A stretch of DNA of 64,000 bases from Rhopalosiphum padi (taxonomy: Eukaryota > Arthropoda > Insecta > Hemiptera > Aphididae), in contig NC_083598.1 in the NCBI RefSeq assembly GCF_020882245.1, forward strand, positions 49,265,858 through 49,329,857, in the 5' to 3' direction. Under the pieces are notes generated by a model. That model searched no databases and was not told the origin of the DNA. It saw nothing but the letters and a program-made list of their open reading frames with translations. Both the position numbers and the translations under genes were made by a program. Shown in pieces: positions 1-10,329 of the stretch. How positions within the stretch are numbered: position 1 is the first letter of the stretch; each line of letters starts with the position of its first letter.

Positions 1-1061
1 TCAAAAGTGACGATGACAAATGGTTTAAGAACAACAAAATATTTTCCTATTTCGTGGATAAATTCATCACCTCCCGAGGCCTTTTTTTCTTTCGTTGAAT
101 TTTAAAATAGAGTTTTTCATTTTCAAGAGATTATTATTTTTTTTTTTTGTAATTTATAAAATTGTGAACATATTATATTGTTAGCTATAAGAAATGAACA
201 AAAATATCTGAATTTTAAATAATTGAAAAATAGCAAATAGTTTATTCATCGTTTATAAATTGCATGAATTAATATTATATATATATTATAAGTTACAGGA
301 AATAAATTAATACAAAATATTATTATGATGAAAATACAAATTTACCGAATAATCTTCGGGTGACTTTTTCCTCGAAAATAATGAAAATAAATGATATTGG
401 TAAGAAATTAGACTTTATAGTTTGGATTATTATAATTGAATTATGACATTTTTGTTGGACTGATTAACAATAGATAATACATAATATTATATAAAGTTAA
501 CAACCGCTGTATTAATGATTTTAGTAAATCCCGATTTGCAGATATCACAGTTTACTTACAAGCATGACAATTGTATTACATTTCAAAATTAAATTTTAAG
601 ACTGGTTAATATAATTACAATATTACTAATATTAAGATCATAGATTAAGTAAATCACATTTTTAACGCATATTTCAATGGGTAAGATTCCAACCAACTTC
701 AGTTTGTTTCTATTAATTTATAACACTTGAATACATTGACATAATTAAATACTTACTAATTATTTTAAAAAAATACATTGATCAATTTATAAGTAGAAGG
801 CATAATGAAAATGTACGTATTAATTTTAAAATGAAATTGATTTTTTATTAAATAAAAAATTTAATACAAAATACTCTAAAACAACTAGAGACTAGAGGAA
901 TTATAAAAAACTGAATACTTTCTATTAAACTACCTTTAAAGCTTTCTAAAATATTTTTCGGGCTTTTTGAATGCAGTTTTTAAAGTATTTTCGTCCTAAG
1001 AGACCTTTAGAATTCTCTCAGTTGTGTACTTAGAAAAAAAAAACATAGCAATGTGGTCAAC
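1..1061. other. AT-rich non-coding stretch
   Basis: This is AT-rich sequence with many TTTATA/ATAATA words and homopolymer runs. No reading frame, repeat end or RNA structure stands out. It reads as intron or intergenic DNA. Confidence 0.7.
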
Positions 1062-1197
1062 TTATTCTACTTCACCACTGACAAGTAAATCCTCGCCAAA
1101 TGTTGCTTCATCTTGGGTAGACGATCGCATGGGATTTTTAGTAACCAGACTTACCTTCCTTTCCGTCAACGTAATCTTTGTTTAGTAGTGCTGCCAT
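1062..1197 (-). CDS. Candidate short coding exon, unidentified
   Basis: This is a compact island of balanced composition inside AT-rich DNA. On the minus strand an ATG at 1197 opens MAALLNKDYVDGKE and then meets a near-consensus donor (AAG|GTAAGT, exon end 1155). A second frame is stop-delimited over 40 codons and ends with TAA at 1064-1062; it includes an ATG at 1130 followed by RSSTQDEATFGEDLLVSGEV. The two readings exclude each other: either a 43-nt initial coding exon with a strong donor, or a coding remnant read straight through that donor. The protein pieces have a normal mix of charged and polar residues, unlike the Ile/Asn/Tyr/Lys-rich translations of the surrounding DNA. No family was recognised. 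A transposon-derived fragment is the main alternative. Confidence 0.25.
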
Positions 1198-2239
1198 ATC
1201 ATAATAAAGTATACATACATACATATATATAATAATGTATGTGTGTGTACATGGAAAACGTGAAATAAAAAATAAAGTCAGACAAGATAAAAAGGTTGCG
1301 AACAACGTCCCTTAAATTTCACCATTCGAAAAAAAAATGTCCATGTTTAATTGACTGTTTGAATAATTGTTATTACCATCATTTGATGCAAATACATAGT
1401 ACAGTAGCACTTAAATATTATATACTAACATTTAAAACGATATTGTTTGCTATATGATGGACCTTTATAATATTTATAGTTTTAATAAATTTCATATCAC
1501 ACTATAAACATAATCTTTAAAAAAATCAGATTTTTATTTGTAATCTAATTGATTTAATAAGTATTTATTGGAAATATAAAACACTTATTTTTAGAGTTTT
1601 GAATTTTACTTATTTCATCATTATAATCACACACTTATATTATGTAGGTATTCCGATAATAAATATTGTTGATTATTATATTTTTTTCCATTAATTTAAA
1701 TATAAACAAATTTCCATTTAAATTGACTGTCTTTTTTAAATAATTAGCTAAAACGTTATCTGTAAAAAAATATGTATTATACAACTACAATCTTTTAATA
1801 TCGAATATTATAATATGCTCATTAAATATTAAAGTATACAATTAAAATACCCTTGAACCACATAATATAATATCTGGCACTTGTCTTGTCTTGCTTCAAC
1901 AACCTCGGTGCAGGAATATAAATATCGGTATTTTGATTTGTTTTGAATTCGAACGTGCTTCTAAGGAAAAAAGTTTTGATGTCAACTTAAATTTTAGGTT
2001 ATTATATATAGTTGTATATGCATTTCGTTAAGTTCGAGAACCATTTCGTCGTAATTTATTGCTCGTAGGTAACTATTATGTAATTGGATTCAGATATATC
2101 ACGTTTTTATAATCGACCATCTCCCTACTGATTCCGCCCTTGTTAAGATTTTTGTCACTACTTTGAATAATTTAATTTTGACTTTTGAGAGATATCACAA
2201 AACACAAATTAGGAAATGTTCGTGTTTTATTTTCTGGTA
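1198..2239. other. AT-rich non-coding stretch
   Basis: AT-rich sequence with a short imperfect TA/GT run near 1220-1250 (ACATACAT and TGTGTGTG). No gene, transposon end or RNA gene is visible. Confidence 0.65.
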
Positions 2240-2480
2240 GATTAGATTTTCTATTTGCACATTTCGTTGGGACGAGATCCATTTAAACGGGCCGTGTTTT
2301 TATAGTAATTTTAACGTCATTATCACATAACGTTTTATCGTAGCTGCATTTTAAATACTATTATATTGTTGTGTTAATAATAATATCAATGTAATGAATT
2401 TCGTTTTGCTCACTCAAATAACAGTTATCGACCACCGCCGGCTGAACTACGTTATTGCGAGGACATGGGAAATGGATATA
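2240..2480. promoter_or_regulatory. Possible cis-regulatory island
   Basis: A patch of higher complexity than its surroundings. It holds homeodomain-like cores (TTTTTATAG, GTAATTTTAAC), a CACATAACG/CGTTTTATCG segment, and a short CpG-containing block near 2430-2460. No frame is convincingly coding. It could be an enhancer fragment in an intron or intergenic region; this is inferred from composition and motif clustering only. Confidence 0.2.
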
Positions 2481-2590
2481 TTCTATTATTGATTTAATTT
2501 ATTTTCGTGGAAGTGAAATCGACCATTACGTATGTTTATGGTTCGTTTATGGCGAACAGTTGTAATTGCATTACAACGTAATATTAATTT

Positions 2591-2699
2591 TCAGCAGTTA
2601 TTTTATGCCTTTGTAAATTCCTATTTGAACCGTAATATGGGTACCTCCAATCCGAAAATAATGACCCATTCGTCGTTATCGTTTCTAAATAACTGCTGA
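2591..2699. repeat. 109-nt stem-loop with perfect 13-bp ends
   Basis: TCAGCAGTTATTT (2591-2603) is matched exactly by its reverse complement AAATAACTGCTGA (2687-2699). Inside the loop, ATGGGT (2637-2642) and ACCCAT (2664-2669) can form a second stem. The arms are not simple AT repeats, so the match is less likely to be chance than the many AT palindromes here. Possible explanations are a very short MITE, a structured non-coding RNA or a microRNA-like precursor. The large unpaired portion between the two stems argues against a canonical microRNA. Confidence 0.55.
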
Positions 2700-4370
2700 G
2701 GACATTTTGATTGGTAAACCGGCTTCTGATGAAAATGTAACTGTTTAATGATTGATTAGAGCATAAGAGTATTCCAAATCGATGAATTCCAATAATCAGA
2801 CATAAATATTTGTTAATCAAAACTGTTGATGTATTTTAAACTATTTTGAGAGAACATAGTTCTCTCATTCTCTTCATTGCGTATGTATATATTCTAAAAA
2901 AATACAAATGAACATATCGTATTTAATCACAAATTATAATATATATATATAGGCACTCGTATGTTAAATATTATAATATAAAATAGTATTTAGTAATTAA
3001 TTCTTTAAATATTTAACTGTTATATTGAAACTAGATAGAATGGAAAAATATTAAACATACCTAATATACAATTAAATTATATAAATTTTAAAAGCAGTTC
3101 CCACGGCGTTGTCGGTTCAAAATGGAAAAAAATAAAATATTAAGAAACCAATAACATTATAATATATTATAATATTATCTAGAAAATGTATAATTAATAA
3201 TTGTAAAAATTAAATAAAAAGATACGGTATACAATTATTACCTTGAAATTGATCACTCTCGGAATCAAATTTAATGAAATTTTGTTTATTTATAATTTAT
3301 ATATGGTTGTTTCACGAAATATCAAAATAAATATTCAATTCGAAGTGTTTAAAAATGTAAGTTATATCTATGCTCTTAAATTCAATAAAAATGGAATTAG
3401 CACGTAATACTAGTAATAAATAACTATACTTTAGGCATAAAAAAAGTTAAACATTCCAAGTACTTCATAAGTATTTTAACATCAAAAATAAACATTTTCT
3501 AGAACCATGCTTTTGAAGTGATAATACTTACTCAATAATAATAAATAATAAAAAAATAATATGAATTTGATATAATAATAATATTATAGTAAATTACTAA
3601 ATAAATACGAAATTATCTAAAATGACATTATAATAATTTTTTTTTTTTTTTTAATTCTTTTATGAACAAATAAACCATTCGTATTTTCATGAATGACTTT
3701 CTCACAGTTAAAAAAAAAATCCAAAAATTCTGATCCTCAGTAGAAATTTAATTCAGTGTGTATAATATTATTATAAAGCAGTTGTTTTTCTGTTGTTATT
3801 TTTTTCCGTAATTTTTTAGAAAGCCACTGGGAAATTATAAATATAAACTTTATATTCAATGGTATAACTTCCAATTCTCAAAAAGTGTTTAAAAAAAGAA
3901 AAAAGAAAAGAAAACACCATTAGTGTTTTGCTCAGAATCTTATATTACCGAGTCGAGTACAACAACAGAAAAAAAAAATTAAAAGGCCAAGTTTTCGTAC
4001 TTTAAAATTTTGGAAAATGACATACAACAGTTTCAAATTCATTAACTAGCTAAAGCAAAGAATAATTGTTATTAAAATGTTAAAATTAAAAGTACACATA
4101 CGTATTTAACGCGTACATAAAAAAAATATATTTTCCAATTTGTTTTTTTCGTCCATCATTGACGTTTGAGTACCTACATATATGTTTTATAATAATAATA
4201 TAATTTGTATTTTGAGTCTTATAGTGTTATTGTTTTACTTGTTGAGTAAAGTCACCACGATGCACCGAAGACATTTATATACATAGTTATTATGTATAAT
4301 CTTAGTGTGAATGTCATTCGCATCATTAAAAATATAATAATTAAATGTCAACATACAATTTTGATTTAGT
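2700..4370. other. AT-rich non-coding stretch
   Basis: Mostly low-complexity AT sequence with poly-A and poly-T runs (for example near 3640-3651 and 3972-3980). One small GC-containing piece (about 3097-3125) lies just upstream, on the minus strand, of an AG|GTATGT-like donor near 3060. No frame of useful length runs into that donor, so no exon is called. Confidence 0.6.
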
Positions 4371-4625
4371 GCGCAGGATGGCCTTTTCTTATATTTGTTC
4401 GGAAGAATGGTCCATTTACGAATTTCCCCGCACTCTGCATATCATCATATTCGCGTAGTTGTCTATTGTATACGTTTCCCGACCGGAACCCCAGATCCCC
4501 TATTAAAAACGGTTCTTTGTTCCACCAGCATAGCCCCTTTCGTTTGTTTTGCTAGTCCGGCAAAGGCCAAAAGCCTTATCAGATAAAACCATCCACTCCT
4601 GTAGATCGGCCTTACGCCGAACAAT
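4371..4625. repeat. Complex patch, possible old transposon fragment
   Basis: About 250 bp of GC-balanced, non-repetitive sequence sits abruptly in AT-rich DNA. Both strands are partly open (a 61-codon minus frame over 4463-4648 and a 63-codon plus frame over 4395-4586), a pattern common in degraded transposons. No terminal repeats or target duplications were found, and neither translation shows a family motif. The sharp composition change is directly seen; the transposon reading is an inference. Confidence 0.25.
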
Positions 4626-6040
4626 ATATTATATATAATAAATAACATGCATTTATATAGCTATAAATCATTCGTAAAGGAAACAGCCTCTATATTATGT
4701 CGGCATGTAATACGAATTAAAAACAAAAAAATGCGTATACTTAACTTATATTATAAACGCTGAACTCAAGTTTTCGAAAAAAGCTTTTAGAAATTTGCCC
4801 TCGCTGTACACAATAATAATAATATCATGTTTGACTAATATGCACCTATACAGCAAATGACGTGTGCAATACGGAATTGTTTTAAAAAAAAATAAAAGCT
4901 GGTCCTATATACTATGCACAACATAATTGACCCAATTGTTATGCATTGGTGACACGATAATGTTATATTATCATAATTTATTATTCAAATGTACTTTCAA
5001 ACCGAGTTTATATAACGGCGAGTCGAGACGAATATAAGATTATTATTATTATTATTATTACACATGAACGTAGTGCATTATTATTACACGTAAAATACTA
5101 CCTATGTTGCTTTTTCGCAAGAAAAAAAAACGTCGGCGTAGGTATATATATATAAATATTGCTTAATATACATATGTATATCGTCCCGTGCCCGTGTCAA
5201 GTTATAATCGAATAGAGCTCGAAACAGTTGTCGTCGGACGTCGTCAAGCGTGTACGGTGTGTAACACACTTTTTTACTTTAAAAAGAAATGCATACATTA
5301 TGAACGCACTACCCGTAACTATAAAATATGTATTGTATATTATTCTCTTATAATATATGCGATAATACGCCGAGAAACTTTTTTAAGCCCATTTTTGTAA
5401 CTGGTGTCGCGTTTTTATCTATTATTTCTGTAAATATTTGTACATAATTTGCTATGTTAATTTATTTAATATTTTGATTGGATAAAAAAAAATGTCAATG
5501 ACGATTCAAATAATAAGTGGTTATATAGAAAATTATTCGCGAGCACAACCGGTGGCGACTTTACATCCGGTGAGTTAATAAACAATAATATTTAAGTACC
5601 TATATAACTCTAGATAATACTTAGGTACTCGAATTCAATTAATGTAAATATGTTTAAAGATACATGAAGTAATTATTACGGTGATAAGTGTTTTGGGAAG
5701 ATTTAGCGTGCATATAATGATTGGCCAATCATAATCATCGTTTAGGACCTCCTGTGACGATATTTTTTCTTTGATAATAATTGCACCTTTGCACTAAAAC
5801 TAAGTAAAAAAAGTAAATTATTTAATTAATTGTTTAAATAAAGTAATGTAAATCGATATTGATATCATACAAGATTTCTGGTTAGTTTTTCTTATAATAG
5901 TTAAACATATTATAAAATATGGTCATCATTTTCTTTTCATTAGTATTTGAAATTAAAATTATGAAAAAAAAAATCGTCAAATCGGTGTAATAGTTCAAAT
6001 TATTTTATAGCTAAAAAATCATAATATTTTTAATTTAAAT
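4626..6040. other. AT-rich stretch with (TTA)n and one donor-like site
   Basis: AT-rich DNA. A (TTA)n run lies at 5040-5060. A donor-like CCG|GTGAGT junction near 5568 follows about 45 bp of balanced sequence (GAGCACAACCGGTGGCGACT lies in it) that is open in one frame, but the upstream AG has no pyrimidine tract. A microexon is possible but weak. Confidence 0.5.
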
Positions 6041-6047
6041 ATTTCAG

Positions 6048-6232
6048 ACTTGAAGGTTCCTCCTTATTTGTATTTATTGCTAACCGCCATGTAATGTATA
6101 AAATACATCATCCTGCCACCGCAATATTATTTTTCGGCATTGACGCAGGGGAAATCAAAACAGAAACAAACGATCCTTAACGTTAGTCTACGTTCTATTT
6201 TCGCTAAGAATAATAATTTTAGAGCCTTAGAG
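6048..6232 (+). other. Exon-like segment bounded by splice-site consensus
   Basis: A TTTCAG acceptor precedes 6048. Two donors follow 12 nt apart: GAG|GTAAGC (exon end 6232) and GTG|GTGAGT (exon end 6244). One phase is open from the acceptor for about 42 codons (starting LEGSSLFVFIANRH) and stops at a TAA before the donors, so if real this would be a terminal-coding or untranslated internal exon. Composition is more balanced than the flanks, including a GCATTGACGCAGGGGAAATC segment. No product was recognised. Splice-site matches alone occur by chance in a window of this size, so confidence is low. Confidence 0.25.
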
Positions 6233-6249
6233 GTAAGCAAAGTGGTGAG

Positions 6250-7195
6250 TATCAATTCGATTATCGTTTTTTCGTATTGTTATAAATAACAAGTGACCGA
6301 ATTTCAAACTATTTGGAATTTAAAAATACCTTTATAATAACAATCGTAATTTTATGTTGGTTCATGTATTCATCGAACTAAAAATGTTGGTCATGTTAAT
6401 ATAGATACCTATAAATAGTTTTTAAATGTATCAATTTATTATTAAATCCTTTTTTTTCTCTATTTTTTTGTTAACTCAAGTATTACTCAGATCTTCATTA
6501 TAAATTATTATGTACATAATATATTATGTCCAGTAGGGAAATTAAAAAAAAAAAAAAACAAAAATATAAAAATATTTGTCATGTCCTCAGTTATACCGTA
6601 TAAAAAGAATAAAAAAAAAAAAAAACAAGCAATTAAGTATCGCAATAACTCACTATGACGATAAAGTTGGTACATTTAAAATCTAAAATAATGCGTTTTA
6701 TATAATATTATAATGTCATGCGGTCAGAGTTGATTATAACGATTTTACGTAGGATTTTTTTAATATTGGATCATAGTATTGACTTTAATCTATCGGTTTA
6801 TCGCGGCTATTTGGAAAATGCGTCATACCGGATCAGGCGGATCACATAATATTATGTTATTCATTTGTAATATTATATTATTATACAGTATAAAATACAG
6901 AACTGAAGTATGTGCGAACATTCTAGAGGTTATCGACAACAGTGTGTATATAATACAATGTAATTATTTAGTTAAACTTTTGTTAATCACAGGAATATTT
7001 TAACAATATTATTCACATCGAGTCGTTCAATAAATAACACAAATTATGCATTTTTTTTCTTGACAAAGTTTGTTCATTAAAAAGCGTGCCAATATCTTTT
7101 CGCGAGTTTCGTTTTTTGAAAACTCATCTTATATTTCTTCGGCTTACTCGTTGTATTCACCACTGTATAACACAAAGCTCACAGTAAAACAAAAT
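6250..7195. other. AT-rich non-coding stretch
   Basis: AT-rich DNA with poly-A runs near 6544-6558 and 6610-6624. A GTG-initiated frame at 6779-7003 is Ile/Tyr-rich and reads as chance. Nothing else is visible. Confidence 0.6.
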
Positions 7196-7199
7196 AACT

Positions 7200-7370
7200 G
7201 CGTTCCCCGGGGCCTGTGGTCGCATTTGCAGGGGCGGTGGATTTAATACGATTTTACAATCAGATACGACCGTGGCGAGGCGAGTTACGGTTAGAGTGAT
7301 TTAATTAGTTCGTGGTCAGAGCGGGCGCCGGCTCATTGGCACAGATCCATAAAATCAATAAAAAACAAAA
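7200..7370. promoter_or_regulatory. Likely cis-regulatory element with Hox-like sites
   Basis: A sharply bounded block of high complexity. It starts with a GC-rich CCCCGGGGCCTGTGG segment and continues through TTTAATTAG (a homeodomain core) and a GGGCGCCGGC block. It ends with CATTGGCACAGATCCATAAA and ATCAATAAAA; CCATAAA (7347-7353) is the reverse complement of the TTTATGG site preferred by posterior Hox proteins of the Abd-B class. No frame is coding-like. The motif identities rest on known homeodomain specificities; function as an enhancer is inferred. Confidence 0.3.
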
Positions 7371-7439
7371 AACAGAATATTTTTACTCCCTCCCTCTACT
7401 TCCCAGGCGTATTATGAATTTTATTAAGACTGGGAAATT

Positions 7440-7680
7440 CCGTATATTATTAAATTTCACAATTAAGTTAAAAGTTCAGAATTGATTACCTACATATTTT
7501 TTTTTTACACAAGTCGTTAAGGTTTAACTTATAAGGTATTTGACGTTACTGTTAAATGCAACAATTAAGTAAGTAAAGTTTATAAAATTAAAACAAAAAA
7601 ATTAACTTACTTGTTAAGGTAAAAAGTTAATGTTCCAGTTTTGTATTTTAATGGTTTTAACAACTGATTAACTTAACTTA
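7440..7680. repeat. Cluster of degenerate TTAAGTTAA/TTAACTTAA words
   Basis: The words AATTAAGTTAA, GGTTTAACTTATAAGG, AATTAAGTAAGTAAAG, ATTAACTTACTTGTTAAGG and GATTAACTTAACTTA occur in both orientations over 240 bp. The outer pair gives a loose inverted arrangement. This could be a degraded MITE or a diverged palindromic repeat. No target duplication could be defined. Confidence 0.3.
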
Positions 7681-7689
7681 TATTATATC

Positions 7690-8275
7690 ATTTTTTTTTA
7701 TCTCTTTTTAATGGTAAAATTAAATTCACATAAGGTATTAAGGAAAATTAAATGACTATAAAAAAAAAAATTATAAATAATTCCGTGTATCGTCCATTCG
7801 GTTTATTTATATGCAATTATTGCATGTGATTTTTATATTAAGAAATTAAAACGATTGATAATAATAAAAATCACTTGTACCGTTATTGTTATTTTAAATG
7901 CAAAATGGTTTTGTTTATTATTGAAATATATTTTATTTGATGTAATTTTAATAATTTAGTTCATTTTTATTCATTTTAAACTCTTCATGCATGAAAATTT
8001 TTTTTTATGCACATTTTGTTTGTATTTACCATAAAAAAAATTATCCTCAATAGGAGAGGACAAAGTTTTGATAATATCAAATCTGGAATTTCACAACAAA
8101 TACACACTCGTGTTGGTTTTAAAAAACTTCAACATTTTTTAAAACTATCGTAAGCGAATAAACTGTTGAAAAATATTTTAACCGTATTTATTATTTATAT
8201 CAAAAAATAAATAAAATAAACGTGACTTTTTAATATTTTAATGAATGTACATGTTTTTTTTTTGTTCATCGGAAA
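7690..8275. other. AT-rich non-coding stretch
   Basis: AT-rich sequence with several poly-T and poly-A runs. No gene or repeat end is seen. Confidence 0.65.
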
Positions 8276-8742
8276 CAACCAGTGTGATGCGGTCACATGA
8301 TGGTTAAAATATCACGCCGTACGATCGGATGCGTGTATCCAGCAACAGCGATTACCGAACAATAATATAATTGCAATAATAATAAAGTGTGTACGGCGAT
8401 GTTATATAATATTCCATTTGCGTGTCTCTACAAGAATATCGTAACCCACAGCTGACTGGAGCAACGGGTCGTCGCGATGCATCAAAACATTACATACCTA
8501 GGTAATATAATAATATACGTACTGATATCACGCGTCATGTCGTCGCGCGACGTATCGCTGATTTTTCAATATTTTCGGCCTTTTTTATTCCGAGGGGTTA
8601 AGGAGCGGCAGAGTCTGTGACTTGGCGACAACCAGGGCCCTACGATATTATTCATATGACGGCGTTATATTATTATGATTCGCGTGGAAGTGGCGAAGTG
8701 TCAAAACGTCGATCTAGGTCACGAGCGACCGAATTCGAATAA

Positions 8743-8801
8743 ATGCGGGAAACGTTACGCGCTCGTCGCTGCTGTTGTTGTTGTTTTCCTCCGATATATA
8801 G
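8743..8801 (+). CDS. Candidate initial exon ending at a GTAAGT donor
   Basis: An ATG at 8743 opens 19 codons (MRETLRARRCCCCCFPPIY) and runs in phase 2 into ATAG|GTAAGTGTG at 8801/8802, a near-perfect donor. The frame has a TAA immediately before the ATG, so it cannot be longer upstream. The cysteine run comes from a (TGT)n repeat, which weakens the coding claim. The simplest alternative is an untranslated first exon that happens to contain an upstream ATG. No downstream acceptor partner could be assigned within the window. Confidence 0.2.
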
Positions 8802-9245
8802 GTAAGTGTGTGTGTACATGATATTATTCAAAAAGGAAAAACGGCAAACAACAGCACGACGCCAACTATACAAATCATATAATATAGCACTCGACACGGC
8901 ACGGGGGTGTATATATTTTATCAGCATAACAAATTGTTGTCGGTCTCCTCTATGTGTTTTTATTTTTGTTTTTCGACGTTGCGGCTTTTATATATTTTTT
9001 ATACGCGCGTACACACGCACACCTAAATATATATATACTTATATATATATATATCCACTGATGTAGTGCGCGGGGGGTTATAGGGCACGAACGATATTTC
9101 GAGAGGACATGCCTAGAATATTAAAAAAAAAAAAAAACAAGAGGACAGGTCGACAGTCCCGTGTGTGGAGCGGCGGTGAGAAATTTAAACACAAACTCCT
9201 AAAAAAAAAAAAACACAGTAAAGTATTCATGTGAGATATATATAT

Positions 9246-9646
9246 ACGGGGTGATTCACCAATCAGGTTCACTCTTTTCTATTCCTCGAATAGGTAATGC
9301 AGTGTTGATCAAAATTTGATTTTTGTAATTATTAAACACGCTTAAAGACTACGAGTTTTCGAATAATTATTGAGATTTTTCAAACTATACAATAATAGTG
9401 TACTAGTGTACTAGTAAGACACAAACTTCTTTTTCTATTATTTCCTTTTTGATGACAAGTATTTTGAAGTATTAAAGTATTAATCGATTAATATTATATT
9501 AATTACAAATGTAAGCACTAAGGATTTATGTACAATATATTGCCTTTTTAGATATACGCATTAAAACATTTCAAATGTCAGATTTTTTAATACATAAATG
9601 ATTGAATAAAAGAGGAAGTGAGCATCGGTATGGTGAATCATCCTGT
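9246..9646. mobile_element. Non-autonomous Tc1/mariner-like MITE
   Basis: The left end reads ACGGGGTGATTCACCA from 9246. The right end, on the opposite strand from 9646, reads ACAGGATGATTCACCA, with 14 of 16 bases matching. Both ends are flanked by TA, as expected for the TA target duplication of Tc1/mariner elements, although the surrounding TATATA sequence makes the exact duplication ambiguous. The interior, about 370 bp, is AT-rich with no transposase frame. The element is therefore a short internally deleted or MITE-type copy that depends on an enzyme encoded elsewhere. It interrupts CpG island 1. Confidence 0.55.
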
Positions 9647-10329
9647 ATACGTACATTGTGGTACACTATATTATATCGTTGCGTTAACTTATATCATGTA
9701 TAGAACATTCGGAAATCCGCAAAAAAACGTACCGCGTTGCATCATCAGCCGCACGAGGTGGATTTTCGTAAACATTGTTTTCATCTTAGACGAAAAACTC
9801 ACTTAATTTTGCGTTTATTGTGCGGAGGTTAAGTCCGGTAACGCCGGGCGATCCCGTACCCACATAATATTATCATACATGTACAATACCTATATCGGAT
9901 ATCCGTATCCGGCCGGCATACAAATGTACTGGGATGATGCGCCCGTGTACGTACGGCAACGCAGTTATATGTCCGGCCCACGTGTGCGTTTTAGTGAACT
10001 TCGCGCTGTTTCAGACAATAAATGACGCGATTTACGACGGTCGTAAAAACGACTGCTGCTTTATATTATTATTATTATTATTACACGTGCTCGCCGACCA
10101 GCGGAGCGGATTGAATTTCGGCCAAGGTATAACGCTGTGTGGCACGCTTTGCGCATTCATCATGGGACGCGCGGGATGGGTTTAAAATCTAACTGGCGTT
10201 TACGGGGACGTAGGCGATACGGACGCGCTGCGTGGCTCGCGAGCATACGCGAAACTTTTGGACTTAGAGCGCGATGCGCAGACACCGATAACCCGTCGTC
10301 CGTGACAAATTAAACATTATCTCTCTGAT

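Larger units (their letters stand above)
8280..10320. promoter_or_regulatory. CpG-containing island 1
   Basis: About 2 kb rich in CG dinucleotides relative to the flanks, interrupted by the AT-rich MITE at 9246-9646. It holds CGTCATGTCGTCGCGCGACG near 8535, a (TA)n run near 9026-9054, an (ATT)n run at 10065-10083, and dense CGG/CCG words at 9835-10300. Reading frames here lack homology-like features. In insect genomes such islands often mark promoters, untranslated first exons or enhancers; that role is inferred. Confidence 0.35.

Noticed and set aside
2990..3064. Minus-strand AG|GTATGT donor near 3060
   Set aside because: The sequence in front of it has stops in every phase close to the junction and is mostly AT-rich; too weak to call an exon.
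4600..4612. CCTGTAGATC, matching part of the miR-10 mature sequence
   Set aside because: Only 10 bases match, the rest of the mature sequence differs, and no hairpin partner is present.
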